This document shows, one piece after another, positions 44,672 through 54,444 of a stretch of DNA of 64,000 nucleotides (position 1 is its first letter; the number at the start of each line of letters is the position of its first letter). Made by a program: the position numbers and the translations under genes. Origin of the DNA: Marinobacter sp. F4218 (lineage in GTDB: Bacteria > Pseudomonadota > Gammaproteobacteria > Pseudomonadales > Oleiphilaceae); the NCBI RefSeq assembly GCF_019443085.1, contig NZ_JAHZIL010000003.1:1612001-1676000 (forward strand), given 5' to 3'. The notes under the pieces were generated by a model. That model was not told the DNA's origin. It was given only the letters and a program-made list of their open reading frames with translations, and searched no databases.

Positions 44672-45436
44672 TTACGGGGCCGTTGTTTGAGTCAGTTCAC
44701 ATATAACCGTGGCCGAATGCTCGGCCCAGACCCGGTAGGCATCCGCGCCGGGGTGAAAACCATCGGCTGCCATGTAGCCGGGTTCGGGGGGAAAGCCCAC
44801 CGACAGGAACCGGGTGCCGGCCCGGTGGCGGCAGAAATCTTCCAGCAACCCGTTGAGTTGCCGGGCGCGCAGACCCAGGTACCAGCGCAGGGGCTGGGGC
44901 AGCGCCGGAAACAGGTGCATGGGCGGAATGGCCGTGAACAGGGTATGGCTCACGAAAAAACGTTCGGCCAGCTGACCGGACAACTCGTCCAGGTGTTTCA
45001 GCCATTGCCGATCACGTGTCCGGCCGGTGACGTCGTTCACGCCGATGGACACCAGCGCCACATCAAAACGGGCTTCCGGCTCCTGGGCCAGCGCCCGGAC
45101 CACATCCCCGGATGTCCGACCGGTCTCCGCCAGCAATCGCCACTGCAGCCGGAATCGCCGCCCGAGCTGCGCCGCCAGCCGACCCGCCAGTGCCTCACTC
45201 TGGCTGGGCACCCCGACTCCCGCCGCCGCGGAATCACCGACAATCAGCAGCCGGAGTTCGGGGCCGGCGCCGATCACGCCGTCCCGCTCTCCTTCCGGCT
45301 CTGGCAGACGCGGCGTCACCCGGCGAACATAATGGCCCTGCCCGATCAGGATCGGGCCGAGGGCCAGCGTCGACAGCGGATAGAGCATGGCAGCCAACTC
45401 AGCCGTGATGGCCAATCGGGCCGAAACGACGGTCAT
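44672..45436 (-). CDS. SGNH/GDSL-type hydrolase
   Basis: 254 residues. Begins with a hydrophobic segment (ITAELAAMLYPLSTLALGPI) that may anchor or export it. SGNH blocks are visible: I, LIVGDSAAAGVG (nucleophile Ser); III, SIGVNDVTG (oxyanion Asn); V, ADGFHPG (Asp/His dyad). Substrate (ester of lipid or carbohydrate) cannot be inferred. A run of eight G lies at 45463-45470, about 27 bases upstream of the chosen start ATG 45436, in the leader/promoter zone. Upstream in-frame starts would run through that tract. Confidence 0.82.
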   Translation of the reverse strand: MTVVSARLAITAELAAMLYPLSTLALGPILIGQGHYVRRVTPRLPEPEGERDGVIGAGPELRLLIVGDSAAAGVGVPSQSEALAGRLAAQLGRRFRLQWRLLAETGRTSGDVVRALAQEPEARFDVALVSIGVNDVTGRTRDRQWLKHLDELSGQLAERFFVSHTLFTAIPPMHLFPALPQPLRWYLGLRARQLNGLLEDFCRHRAGTRFLSVGFPPEPGYMAADGFHPGADAYRVWAEHSATVICELTQTTAP

Positions 45437-45462
45437 TTCCCATGATGCGATCCTCTTCTTCC

Positions 45463-45470
45463 GGGGGGGG
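45463..45470. repeat. Poly-G tract (G8) upstream of the SGNH hydrolase
   Basis: Eight consecutive G between the SGNH hydrolase start and the divergent deacetylase gene. Mononucleotide tracts of this length can slip and alter promoter or leader spacing. Confidence 0.5.
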
Positions 45471-45630
45471 ACTGGATGATAGTCCGTGAACAACGGGATT
45501 TCCTGACTTTAGCCGACATGCCCGGGATTAAAAAGCGCCGGGCTGAGCGGTCGGGATCCGAATGTCGGATTTGAGCCATATTCCGCCCTGTGCCACAGTC
45601 AGGGGCCATTCACCCGGGAACACCCAGCCT

Positions 45631-46659
45631 ATGAAAACCGTCTTCTCTCCCCTGCACAGCCGTCGCGCCGTCAAAACCGAACTGGATGGCGGGATTCTGA
45701 TTGCGCCCCACGAAAAGCCGTCCCGGGCAGAAACCATCTTGGCCCGGGTCAAAGCGCAGGCCCTCGGAGAGGTTCTGGAACCGGAGGAATTCGGGCTGGA
45801 TCCGGTCAAGCGGGTGCACAGCGAGGACTATGTTGCCTTCCTGGAGAGTTGCTGGGCGGACTGGATCGCCGCGGACAAACCCGGGGAAGCCATCCCGGCG
45901 GTCTGGTGCGGGCGTGGCATGCGGGCCAGGGTTCCAAAGGACATTGATGGCCGCCTCGGCTACTACAGCTTTGCGGCCGAAACCTCCATTTCCGACGGTA
46001 CCTGGGAGGCAGCCCGGGCCTCGGCAAACGTCGCACTCACGGCACAGAAACTGGTGGCCGGAGGGGAGCGGGCCGCGTTCGCCCTGTGCCGGCCTCCGGG
46101 GCATCATGCCCACGCCGATCTTTTCGGTGGGTACTGTTTCTTCAACAACGCCGCCATCGTCGCCCAGGCGTTCCGGGATCAGGGCGCCGAGCAGGTGGCC
46201 ATCCTTGACGTCGACTTTCATCATGGCAACGGCACCCAGGCCATTTTCTACGATCGCAGCGATGTGCTTACCATCAGTCTGCACGGTGACCCGGACCTGG
46301 TGTTTCCGCACTTTCTGGGCTTCGAGGATGAAACCGGCGAAGGCGAGGGCGAGGGCTTCAATCTCAACCTGGTGTACCCGCCCGGCACCCCCTATGCCAT
46401 CTGGAGCCAGGGCCTGGAAACGGCCTGCGAGCGGATCGCCGGGTTCCGGCCGGATGCGCTGGTCGTCGCTCTCGGCGTCGACACCTTCGAGGACGACCCG
46501 ATCTCTTTCTTCAAGCTGAGATCGGAGGACTACCTGAGTCTGGGCCGGCGACTCGGAGCCCTGGGCCTGCCGACAGTGTTCACCATGGAGGGCGGTTATG
46601 ACGTGGAAGCCATTGGCGTCAATGCCGTTAATGTCATGCAGGGATTCGACGCAGCCTGA
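45631..46659 (+). CDS. Histone deacetylase family protein, acetylpolyamine amidohydrolase-like
   Basis: 342 residues. Zinc/active-site pattern of arginase-fold deacetylases: CRPPGHHAHADLFGG (tandem catalytic His), ILDVDFHHGNGTQAIFYDRS (Asp and His ligands), LGVDTFEDDP (Asp ligand), MEGGYDVEAIG (Tyr). The N-terminal HSRRAVKTELDGGI and length match bacterial acetylpolyamine amidohydrolases (341 in Mycoplana), which free acetate from acetylputrescine and relatives. ATG 45631 is chosen because VFSPLHSRRA follows directly. A second member of the superfamily is at the window end. Confidence 0.88.
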   Translation: MKTVFSPLHSRRAVKTELDGGILIAPHEKPSRAETILARVKAQALGEVLEPEEFGLDPVKRVHSEDYVAFLESCWADWIAADKPGEAIPAVWCGRGMRARVPKDIDGRLGYYSFAAETSISDGTWEAARASANVALTAQKLVAGGERAAFALCRPPGHHAHADLFGGYCFFNNAAIVAQAFRDQGAEQVAILDVDFHHGNGTQAIFYDRSDVLTISLHGDPDLVFPHFLGFEDETGEGEGEGFNLNLVYPPGTPYAIWSQGLETACERIAGFRPDALVVALGVDTFEDDPISFFKLRSEDYLSLGRRLGALGLPTVFTMEGGYDVEAIGVNAVNVMQGFDAA

Positions 46660-46669
46660 AGGCCGGATC

Positions 46670-47290
46670 TCAGCCTTTGAATCCCTTGCCGAGCAGGTAG
46701 ACTTCCCGGGAACGGGCACGGGACGAATCCGGCTTGCGCACTACGACCTTGTCGAAGACCGCCCGGACTGATTTCAGGTACTCGTCGTAACCTTCGCCCT
46801 GAAACACCTTGGCCAGGAAGCTGCCCTTGGGCTTGAGCACCTGGCACGCCATATCCAGCGCCAGTTCCACCAGGTACATGGACGAGGCCTGGTCCGCCAC
46901 CGTCACGCCACTGATGTTCGGGGCCATGTCGGAAATCACTACATCCACCGGGGTATCGCCCAGGGTCGCCATGATCTGATCGAATACCTCGTTCTCGGTA
47001 AAGTCACCCTGAATGAATTCCACCCCGGCGACCGGATCCATGGGCAGGATGTCGGAGGCGATGACCCGGCCCTTGTGGCCCACCAGTTTGGCCGCAACCT
47101 GGGACCAGCCGCCCGGGGCCGAGCCCAGATCCATCACCACCATGTTGGGATGAATCAGGCGGTCCTTCTTGTTGATCTCCAGAAGTTTGTAGCTGGCCCG
47201 GGAGCGATAGCCGTCCACCTGCGCCTGTTTCACGAAGGGGTCGTTCACGTGCTCTTCGAGCCAGCGGTTGCTGCTTTTGGATCGGGCCAT
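46670..47290 (-). CDS. rlmE: 23S rRNA (uridine-2552) 2'-O-methyltransferase
   Basis: 206 residues, full-length RlmE/FtsJ. SAM-binding [20 protein letters not shown], the Asp in [12 protein letters not shown], catalytic Lys in [18 protein letters not shown] and [14 protein letters not shown]. Methylates U2552 in the A loop during 50S maturation. In many gammaproteobacteria it sits next to ftsH; here its neighbours are a deacetylase and a SpoU methyltransferase. Convergent with the deacetylase gene by 10 bases and divergent from the SpoU gene. Confidence 0.95.
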   Translation of the reverse strand: MARSKSSNRWLEEHVNDPFVKQAQVDGYRSRASYKLLEINKKDRLIHPNMVVMDLGSAPGGWSQVAAKLVGHKGRVIASDILPMDPVAGVEFIQGDFTENEVFDQIMATLGDTPVDVVISDMAPNISGVTVADQASSMYLVELALDMACQVLKPKGSFLAKVFQGEGYDEYLKSVRAVFDKVVVRKPDSSRARSREVYLLGKGFKG

Positions 47291-47446
47291 AGGAACTCAT
47301 CAGTAGGGAAGAAACCAGTGACCTATTGTACGTGGCGCGCCAACGCCCGGCAAAATCCTGACAACGGCGTCCGGCGCACGTACAATCGGTGCACCTTGAG
47401 CCGGGCCGGCTCGGGACGATCTCACGGGCACTAGCGGGCGACCATC

Positions 47447-48181
47447 GTGAACTTGAACGACATCAGGAAACTGCACCAGAAAAAATACCGCCAGGCCTTC
47501 GGGCATTACCTGGTCGAGGGTGAGCATCTGGTGCTGGAGCTGCAAAAGGCCGCCAGCAGCCAACCCGCGCTTGAGGCAGCCGAGCTCTACGTTACCGACG
47601 CCTACGCACACTGGCAGAGCCCGTTCAGGACGCATCTGGTCAGCGAACGTCAAATGGCACAACTGGCCGACACCCGGACCCCGCAAGGAATTCTGGCGGT
47701 GGTCCCCATGCCCACGCCGGACCCCGGCCGGGTCTCACCGGCGCCGGGGGAAAAAGCAATCTACCTGTACGAAGTCCAGGATCCGGGCAACCTCGGCACC
47801 ATTTTGCGGACCCTGGCCTGGTTTGGTGGCTTTCGCTGCCTGCTCAGCCCCGGCAGCGTCGACCCCTACAACCCGAAAGTGGTGCGCGCGAGCATGGGTG
47901 CCCTGTTCCATGTTCCCATCGCCACCGACGTTGCCCTGGCCGAACTGGGCAATCATTATGCCCGCATTGCCTGCCTGGACCTGAATGGCTCAGCGCTGAC
48001 GTCAACGGCGTTCCGCCAGCACGACTGCTACCTGTTCGGTAACGAGGCCCGGGGAGTGCCCCGGGAAGCTCTCGATCAACTGAAGGCCGCGCCCTACACT
48101 ATCCAGGGACGCGGAGACATTGAGTCCCTGAATCTCGCCACCTCGGTCAACATCTGTGCCTACGAGCTGGTCCGGGGATAA
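47447..48181 (+). CDS. TrmH/SpoU family RNA 2'-O-methyltransferase
   Basis: 244 residues. An N-terminal substrate-binding region (QKKYRQAFGHYLVEGEHLVL) precedes the knotted SPOUT domain: motif 1 YEVQDPGNLGTILRTLAWFG, motif 2 LFGNEARGVPREALD, motif 3 IESLNLATSVNICAYELVRG. The last binds SAM in the trefoil knot. Targets of such short members are 23S rRNA or tRNA riboses. Starts with GTG 47447; no strong ribosome site, so the start is a little uncertain. It begins 156 bases from rlmE, in the opposite direction. Confidence 0.85.
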   Translation: MNLNDIRKLHQKKYRQAFGHYLVEGEHLVLELQKAASSQPALEAAELYVTDAYAHWQSPFRTHLVSERQMAQLADTRTPQGILAVVPMPTPDPGRVSPAPGEKAIYLYEVQDPGNLGTILRTLAWFGGFRCLLSPGSVDPYNPKVVRASMGALFHVPIATDVALAELGNHYARIACLDLNGSALTSTAFRQHDCYLFGNEARGVPREALDQLKAAPYTIQGRGDIESLNLATSVNICAYELVRG

Positions 48182-48285
48182 ACGCGCGGCCGGCCCTGAA
48201 CGTTTTCGGCATTGATTGTGGTGGATATCGTCATTGCCTGTAGCTTGCTAATTGGCGAGGATTGGGCCCTGATGCCCCAATCCGG

Positions 48286-48957
48286 ATGACACTTATGGAT
48301 GCCTATCTCCAGCCCAGCGCCTTCTTTGACTATGACCAGCCCGAGCTCAAAGCCTGGATAGCCGCCCAGTTGGAAGGCGTACCCGAGCATCCGGTGGAAC
48401 AGATCAAGGCGCTGTACCTCGCGGTGCGGGACGGCGTCAGCTACAACCCCTACGTGTTCCGTACCGACCCGGAAACCTTCAGTGCCAGCCACGCGCTGAC
48501 CAGCGGCGAAAGCTACTGCATTCCGAAAGCAGTCCTGTTGGGCGCGGCCGCCCGCGCCATCGGCATTCCCAGCCGGCTTGGCCTGGCGGATGTCCGCAAC
48601 CACCTGTCCAGCCCAAAGCTGATCGAGTGGCTGCAGTCTGACATCTTCCGGATGCACGGTTTTATTGAACTGCACCTGAACGGGCGCTGGGTGAAAGCCA
48701 CTCCGGCGTTCAACCGGCAGCTGTGCGAACTGATGAACGTGGAACCGCTGGAATTCGACGGCCTGCACGACTCCGTCTTCCAGGAATTTACCGACTCAGG
48801 CGAGGCTCACATGGAGTACGTGAACGATCACGGCGTTTTCGACGACGTTCCCCACAACTTTATCGTATCCGGCATCCAGGATGCATACCCACACCTGTTC
48901 GGTCAGGACAGCCTCTCGGCGGCGCGTACCAGCCTGGAAGCGGATCTCGGCCGGTAA
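48286..48957 (+). CDS. Transglutaminase-like domain protein
   Basis: 223 residues. Core of the transglutaminase/cysteine-protease fold: GESYCIPKAVLLGAAARAIG with the presumed nucleophile Cys, RLGLADVRNH, then His in MHGFIELHLNGRWVKATPAF and a downstream Asp. The N-terminal AAQLEGVPEHPVEQIKALYLA is the usual lead-in helix. Function of these small cytoplasmic members is unknown. Start uncertain: ATG 48286 or ATG 48295; neither has a good ribosome site. A strong terminator follows at 49010. Confidence 0.8.
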   Translation: MTLMDAYLQPSAFFDYDQPELKAWIAAQLEGVPEHPVEQIKALYLAVRDGVSYNPYVFRTDPETFSASHALTSGESYCIPKAVLLGAAARAIGIPSRLGLADVRNHLSSPKLIEWLQSDIFRMHGFIELHLNGRWVKATPAFNRQLCELMNVEPLEFDGLHDSVFQEFTDSGEAHMEYVNDHGVFDDVPHNFIVSGIQDAYPHLFGQDSLSAARTSLEADLGR

Positions 48958-49009
48958 CCATGGTCCGGAACCGGGATTCCGAACAAGCAAGTGCCAAGGC
49001 GCCAACAAA

Positions 49010-49037
49010 AAAGGCACCGGATCGCTCCGGTGCCTTT
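49010..49037. terminator. Bidirectional terminator between transglutaminase-like gene and ahpF
   Basis: Perfect 12-bp stem (49010-49021 with 49026-49037) with TCGC loop. A six-A run on its left gives a clean U-tract for ahpF on the minus strand. Confidence 0.85.
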
Positions 49038-49070
49038 CACTCTCATCATCAGGACGCTTTACAGGCAGCC

Positions 49071-50657
49071 TTACGCGGCCTCGTCCTCATCGTCTTCCAC
49101 GGAGTTACGGATCAGGAAGTCGAACGCGCTCAGCGCCGCTTTTGAACCCTCTCCCATGGAGATCACGATCTGCTTGTAGGGCACGGTGGTGGCATCGCCA
49201 GCCGCGAACACACCCGGAATGGAGGTCTCGTTGCGGTCGTTCACGATGATCTCTCCATGCTGGCTCAGCTCGATATCGCCTTTCAGCCACTCGGTGTTCG
49301 GCACCAGCCCGATCTGGACGAACACCCCTTCCAGGGCCACGTGGTGCTCTTCACCGGTGGTGCGATCCTTGTAGTTCAGGCCGCTCACCCTGCCATTCTC
49401 ACCGGTGATTTCGGTGGTCTGGCCGGAGGTGATGATTTCCACGTTCTTCATGCTGCGAAGTTTCTTCTGCAGGACGTCGTCGGCGCGCATCTCGGCTCCA
49501 AACTCGATCAGCGTAACGTGACCGACGATACCGGCGAGGTCGATGGCCGCTTCCACACCGGAGTTACCGCCGCCAATGACCGCAACGCGCTTGCCCTTGA
49601 ACAGCGGGCCGTCGCAGTGCGGGCAGTAGGCCACGCCCTTGTTCCGGTATTCTTCCTCGCCCGGAACGCCCAGCTGGCGCCAGCGGGCACCGGTGGACAG
49701 CACCAGTGTGCGGGCTTTCAGGGATGCCCCGTTGGCCAGACGGATCTCATGGGGCAGGCCCCGCCTGGCCGCCGGAATCAGTTTCTCGGCCTGCTGCATG
49801 TTCATGATGTCGACGTCGTATTCCTTGACGTGCTGCTCCATGGCGGCAACCAGTTTAGGGCCCTCGGTGTAGGGCACGGAAATCAGGTTCTCGATACCCA
49901 TGGTATCCGCAACCTGACCGCCAAAGCGCTCGGCGGCGATACCGGTGGAGATGCCCTTGCGCGAAGCGTAGATGGCCGCAGACGAACCGGCCGGGCCACC
50001 GCCGATCACCAGCACCTCGAAGGTGTCCTTCTGGTTGATCTTCTCGGCTTCTTTCTCGTCGGACCTGGTGTCCAGCCGGGCAACGATCTCTTCCAGGGTC
50101 ATCCGGCCCTGCCCCCACGCCTCACCGTTCAGGTAAACGCTGGGAACCGCCATGACCTCGCGCTGTTCGACTTCGTCCTGGAACAGGGCACCATCGATGG
50201 CCGTGTGCTTGATGTTCGGGTTCAGCACACTCATCAGGTTAAGGGCCTGGACCACATCCGGGCAGTTCTGGCAGGACAGGGAAAAATAGGTCTCGAATTC
50301 GAACGAACCGTCCAGTTCCCGGACCTGCTCGATCACTTCCTGGGAGGCCTTGGACGGATGACCACCGACCTGCAGCAGTGCCAATACCAGGGAGGTGAAC
50401 TCGTGCCCCATGGGAATGCCCGCAAACCGGACGCCAATGTCCGAGCCGGCACGGTTGATGGCGAACGACGGACGACGGACGTCGTCAGCGTCTTCGGTCC
50501 GGAGGCTGATCTTGTCGGACATGGGCTCGATTTCCTCGAGCAACTGCTTCAGCTCCTGGGACTTTGCGCCGTCATCGTAGGCTGCCACCAGCTCAATCGG
50601 CTGCTGCAGTTTCTCCATGTAGGCTTTCAATTGCTCCTTGATACCGGCATCCAACAT
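49071..50657 (-). CDS. ahpF: Alkyl hydroperoxide reductase subunit F
   Basis: 528 residues, full-length AhpF. N-terminal tandem thioredoxin-like domain with CQNC in [16 protein letters not shown] (around 128), then thioredoxin-reductase-like FAD/NAD domains: [19 protein letters not shown], redox CPHC in [20 protein letters not shown], and [20 protein letters not shown]. Passes electrons from NADH to AhpC. Its partner ahpC is 4.4 kb away rather than adjacent, but both have matched OxyR-like sites. It ends near the shared terminator at 49010-49037. Confidence 0.95.
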   Translation of the reverse strand: MLDAGIKEQLKAYMEKLQQPIELVAAYDDGAKSQELKQLLEEIEPMSDKISLRTEDADDVRRPSFAINRAGSDIGVRFAGIPMGHEFTSLVLALLQVGGHPSKASQEVIEQVRELDGSFEFETYFSLSCQNCPDVVQALNLMSVLNPNIKHTAIDGALFQDEVEQREVMAVPSVYLNGEAWGQGRMTLEEIVARLDTRSDEKEAEKINQKDTFEVLVIGGGPAGSSAAIYASRKGISTGIAAERFGGQVADTMGIENLISVPYTEGPKLVAAMEQHVKEYDVDIMNMQQAEKLIPAARRGLPHEIRLANGASLKARTLVLSTGARWRQLGVPGEEEYRNKGVAYCPHCDGPLFKGKRVAVIGGGNSGVEAAIDLAGIVGHVTLIEFGAEMRADDVLQKKLRSMKNVEIITSGQTTEITGENGRVSGLNYKDRTTGEEHHVALEGVFVQIGLVPNTEWLKGDIELSQHGEIIVNDRNETSIPGVFAAGDATTVPYKQIVISMGEGSKAALSAFDFLIRNSVEDDEDEAA

Positions 50658-50757
50658 GTACGCTTTCCTCTTCGGTTAAGGTGAAACCAAGTCACTGAAT
50701 TTCAAACGGACTGTAAATTTGATGTAGGGAACGATAAGGGCTGGAGGGTCAAGCCTC

Positions 50758-50796
50758 AAATTGATTGGCCCAAACTAAGTGATAGGTGTTTGCTAT
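50758..50796. promoter_or_regulatory. OxyR-like site upstream of ahpF
   Basis: ATTG-N7-CAAA-N7-ATAG-N7-CTAT (from 50760) matches the OxyR ATAG-N7-CTAT-N7-ATAG-N7-CTAT frame at 13 of 16 positions, with the second half perfect (50782-50796). The flank AAATTGAT and the spacing equal those at 55667-55705 before ahpC. About 100-140 bases upstream of ahpF. Confidence 0.6.
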
Positions 50797-50834
50797 ATCG
50801 CCGGAGCTTACCATTAAATATACCCTGATATCGC

Positions 50835-53552
50835 TCACCCGGCGTGCTGCCAGATCCGCAGGCGGAGCTGCTTCTCCAGCTCCACCAATACAAACAGCAA
50901 TGCCCCAGCCAGAAGAATCAGCAGCCACCCTGACATCGGCACCGGTTCCGTCACGAACACAGCCTGCATCACCGGCACATAGGTAATGCCCAGTTGCCCG
51001 AGCGCAACCAGGACAATGGCCAGCCAGACGGTCCAGGTGGCGCTGAGTTTCTGCCAGGTCAGCGCCACCGTCTCCATGTTGCGGATGAACAGCAGATGAA
51101 AGGCCTCCATAACCACCAGGGAATTCATCGCCATGGTCTGCGCCAGTGCCACCGAATGTCCCTGCCCGATGGCGTATCGGTGAACGCCGAACACCCCCAG
51201 GAGGATCAGAACGGTCACCACAACAATATGCCAGACCAGAGTCCGGGACAGCAGTGGCTGTGACCGGTCCCGCGGCGGTCGTTGCATGGTATCTCCCGCG
51301 CTGCGCTCGAAGGCCAGGACTATGCCCAGGGTCACCGTGGTGACGGTATTCACCCAGAGAATCTGTATCGGCGTGATGGGCAGGGCCAGACCGGCCAGCA
51401 AGGCCAGAATGATGACCGAGGCCTCTCCGGCACTGGTCGGCAGGGTCCAGCTGATGACCTTGCGGATGTTGTCGTGGATTGTTCGCCCTTCCCGAACCGC
51501 AGCCGCAATTGAGGCAAAGTTATCATCCGCCAGCACCACTTCCGAGGCCTCCTTGGCGGCCTCACTCCCTTTGCCTCCCATAGCGATGCCAATGTCCGCC
51601 CGTTTCAGGGCCGGCGCGTCATTCACGCCGTCGCCGGTCATGGCCACGGTCTGCCCAAGGGCCTGCAGCGCGTTCACCAGCCGCAGCTTGTGTTGCGGGC
51701 TGGTGCGGGCAAAGACATCGGTTTCGGCAACCTCCAACGCCAGTTGCGCGTCGCTCAGCCGATCCAGATCACCACCGGTCAGAAGGCGGTCGGGTTTTTT
51801 CAGCCCGACCTGGCGGGCAACTGCCATTGCGGTCGCGGCATGGTCACCGGTGATCATCTTTACCCGTATGCCGGCAGTGTGGCATTCGGCGACCGCCGCG
51901 ATCGCCTCGGCACGAGGCGGGTCGATCAGACCCACCAGACCCAGGAACACGAGACCATCGTCGAGGTCTTGCCGTTCCAGCACCACGTGACTTGCTTCAA
52001 CCGCACAGGCCGCAAGCGCCAGAACCCTCTGGCCCTGCTCGGCCACTGAGGCGACCTGGGCCTGCCACCAGGGCAGGTCCAGCGGCTCATTCGTGTTCCC
52101 TCCGGAGCGCTGAAACCGACACAGGGCCATTACGGTCTCGGGGGCCCCCTTGACCAGAATGAAGGCGTGGTTCTCGTGATTGTGGTGGAGCGTGGCCATG
52201 AAACGGTGCCGGGTGTCGAAGGGAATCAGATCCGTCCGGGACCAATGCCGACGCAGCTCCGCGGGTTCCAGACCGGCCCGGGCCGAAAACGACAGCAGCG
52301 CGCCTTCCATCGGATCGCCTTCCACCAGCCACCGCCCGTCCTGGTTTTTCAGTTCCGCGTCGTTACACAACCCGGCAACCCGCGCCAATTCCGCCAGAAG
52401 GCCACAACGGCCGGCATCGATGACCCGCCCCTGCTCCAGGACGGCACCGTCGGGGCCATAGCCGTCACCCTCAACAGCAAAACGACGTCCGGCCGTGATC
52501 ACCGTGATCACGCTCATTTCATTGCGGGTCAGCGTGCCGGTCTTGTCGGAACAGATTACCGACACGGCACCCAGGGTCTCGATCGCCGGCAAACGCCGGA
52601 CAATGGCGTTGCGGGCCGCCATCGCCTGGACACCCACGGCGAGGGTGATGGTCAGAACCGCCGGCAGGCCCTCGGGAATAGCAGCGACGGACAGGCCCAC
52701 AACCGCCATCAGCAGATCGGCAAAGTCATAATCCTGCCACCAGTGCCCGTAGATCAGGAGCCCGGCCGCCACGGCCAGGATGAACAGGGTCAGCCACCGG
52801 GCGAACTCCTGCATCTGCGCCACCAGCGGTGTCGTCAGTTGTTCGACACCCGCCAGCAACTCTCCGATGCGTCCGATTTCCGTCCGGTCCGCGGTCCCTA
52901 TCACCACGCCCATGGCCTGGCCGGCGGTCACGGTCGTTCCGCTGAACGCCATGGAACTGCGATCCCCAAGGGCGGCGCCACTGGCGACCGGCTCCGTCTG
53001 CTTCTCCACCGGCACCGACTCGCCGGTGAGCATGGCCTCCTGGATAAACAGGTCGTGGGTTTTGAGCAGTCGGAGATCCGCCGGCACCTTGTCACCGGCC
53101 TCCAGCAACACGATATCGCCGGGCACCAGCTGGTCTCCATTGACGGTCTGGCGATGACCCGCCCGGATCACCGCCGCCCGCATGGCCAGCATGCCCTGTA
53201 TCCCCTGCATCGCTTTTTCCGCCCGACCCTCCTGAAGATCGCCAATCACTGCATTGGCCAGCACCACGGCCAGAATAACGCCGGTATCCAGCAGGTGACC
53301 CAGTGCCAAGGTAGTCAGCGCGGCGCCGAGCAATACATAGATCAGGACGTTGTGAAACTGCCTGAGGAATCGGGAAATCCGGCCGGGCCTCGGCGGCTCC
53401 GGCAGTCGGTTGGCGCCATGGCGCTGCAGACGCCGGACGACCTCCTCTGCCGACAGGCCGGACCGGGTCGCTCCGAACGCGGTCAGAACCTCTTGCCGGG
53501 GCAGCGCATGCCAGGATTCGGACGGGGGCACATCAACCTCCTTGATTGCCAT
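50835..53552 (-). CDS. P-type cation-transporting ATPase (P2/PacL-like)
   Basis: 905 residues. N-terminal cation-ATPase domain (SGLSAEEVVRRLQRHGANRL), actuator TGES in EAMLTGESVPVEK, M4 VAAIPEGLPAVLT, phosphorylation site CSDKTGTLTRNEM, and hinge MTGDGVNDAPALKRADIGIA. M5/M6 read TSAGEASVIIL and WVNTVTTVTLGIVLAFE: compared with SERCA, Glu of M5 is kept but the M6 Asp of VTDG is Thr, so Ca2+ is not assured; Na+, K+, H+ or Mn2+ are possible. It sits between ahpF and DUF3581 in the peroxide-defence neighbourhood. Upstream gap to DUF3581 is 121 bases. Confidence 0.88.
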   Translation of the reverse strand: MAIKEVDVPPSESWHALPRQEVLTAFGATRSGLSAEEVVRRLQRHGANRLPEPPRPGRISRFLRQFHNVLIYVLLGAALTTLALGHLLDTGVILAVVLANAVIGDLQEGRAEKAMQGIQGMLAMRAAVIRAGHRQTVNGDQLVPGDIVLLEAGDKVPADLRLLKTHDLFIQEAMLTGESVPVEKQTEPVASGAALGDRSSMAFSGTTVTAGQAMGVVIGTADRTEIGRIGELLAGVEQLTTPLVAQMQEFARWLTLFILAVAAGLLIYGHWWQDYDFADLLMAVVGLSVAAIPEGLPAVLTITLAVGVQAMAARNAIVRRLPAIETLGAVSVICSDKTGTLTRNEMSVITVITAGRRFAVEGDGYGPDGAVLEQGRVIDAGRCGLLAELARVAGLCNDAELKNQDGRWLVEGDPMEGALLSFSARAGLEPAELRRHWSRTDLIPFDTRHRFMATLHHNHENHAFILVKGAPETVMALCRFQRSGGNTNEPLDLPWWQAQVASVAEQGQRVLALAACAVEASHVVLERQDLDDGLVFLGLVGLIDPPRAEAIAAVAECHTAGIRVKMITGDHAATAMAVARQVGLKKPDRLLTGGDLDRLSDAQLALEVAETDVFARTSPQHKLRLVNALQALGQTVAMTGDGVNDAPALKRADIGIAMGGKGSEAAKEASEVVLADDNFASIAAAVREGRTIHDNIRKVISWTLPTSAGEASVIILALLAGLALPITPIQILWVNTVTTVTLGIVLAFERSAGDTMQRPPRDRSQPLLSRTLVWHIVVVTVLILLGVFGVHRYAIGQGHSVALAQTMAMNSLVVMEAFHLLFIRNMETVALTWQKLSATWTVWLAIVLVALGQLGITYVPVMQAVFVTEPVPMSGWLLILLAGALLFVLVELEKQLRLRIWQHAG

Positions 53553-53673
53553 GTACCGCCAACATTCACTTTAGGACGAATAGAGCATGTTGGTATTGAT
53601 GCGACTCAACTATCATAGGGCGAGACGCTAGGCTCCATTGGCCTTTTTACCCTGCGACCAGACAAGGCAGCAC

Positions 53674-54396
53674 ATGTTTCTAGACCGTTTTCATACCATT
53701 CAGAATGGCCGCATCCACATCACTGCGCTGCAAGCCAGCCGGTTTGCCAAGGAAATAGCCGGGGACTTCAATCCGATACACGATCCCGATGCCCGACGTT
53801 TCTGCGTGCCCGGTGATCTCCTGTTCGCGGTCGTACTGTCCCGGTTCGGGCTTTCCACCAACATGACGTTCCAGTTCCGCAGCCTGCTGGGCGATAACGT
53901 CCCGCTGGAATTCCGGGAGCCCGCCGAGGGCACCATCGAGGTCTGCGACGAGAACGGCAAAGTCTACCTTGAGGTCACCCGAAGCGGCGCCAATACCCGG
54001 GACGACAGCGTCATCGAGGATTTCACCCGCTGCTACGTGGCGGCCTCCGGAAAAAACTTCCCCCACACGCTGCAGCCGCTGATGGAATCGACGGGCGTGA
54101 TGTTCAACCCGGATCGCCCGATGGTCATGTACGAGAGCATGAGCCTCGCCCTCGATACACCGGATGCCGCCGAGCCGGAACTGGAACTGCACAACGCGGA
54201 GCTGGAAGCCAACGGCAAGCGCGGGAACGTCACCCTGGAATACCGGCTGCTGTCTGATGGCAAGCCGGTCGGTGATGTCGCCAAACGCCTGGTCGTGGGC
54301 GGCCTGCGGCCCTATTCGCCGGACGCCATGGCCGGGGTCCTCGAGGAATTCTACCGGCTCAAGGCCCGGGGCGCCGACTACGGCAGCAACGTGTGA
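53674..54396 (+). CDS. DUF3581 protein with hot-dog hydratase-like motif
   Basis: 240 residues. Starts FLDRFHTIQNGRIHITALQA; the segment AGDFNPIHDPDARRF (around 36-50) equals the D-x-N-P-x-H active-site signature of MaoC/(R)-specific enoyl-CoA hydratases, and the rest has the strand pattern of a double hot-dog (MTFQFRSLLGDNVPLEF, VTLEYRLLSDGKPVGD). The usual HG pair after the hydratase helix is missing (VPGDLLFAVVLSRFG), so catalysis is not certain. ATG 53674 follows AAGGCAG. Recognised as a DUF3581 protein from marine gammaproteobacteria; function unknown. Starts 121 bases from the divergent ATPase gene. Confidence 0.78.
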   Translation: MFLDRFHTIQNGRIHITALQASRFAKEIAGDFNPIHDPDARRFCVPGDLLFAVVLSRFGLSTNMTFQFRSLLGDNVPLEFREPAEGTIEVCDENGKVYLEVTRSGANTRDDSVIEDFTRCYVAASGKNFPHTLQPLMESTGVMFNPDRPMVMYESMSLALDTPDAAEPELELHNAELEANGKRGNVTLEYRLLSDGKPVGDVAKRLVVGGLRPYSPDAMAGVLEEFYRLKARGADYGSNV

Positions 54397-54444
54397 CTGA
54401 AACCAGCGAATCAATAATCCAGGACAACAGCGGAGGCGCGCACA

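Noticed and set aside
52167..53618. 483-codon open frame antisense to the P-type ATPase
   Set aside because: The ATPase frame carries all catalytic motifs; the antisense product is repetitive Gly/Gln/His.
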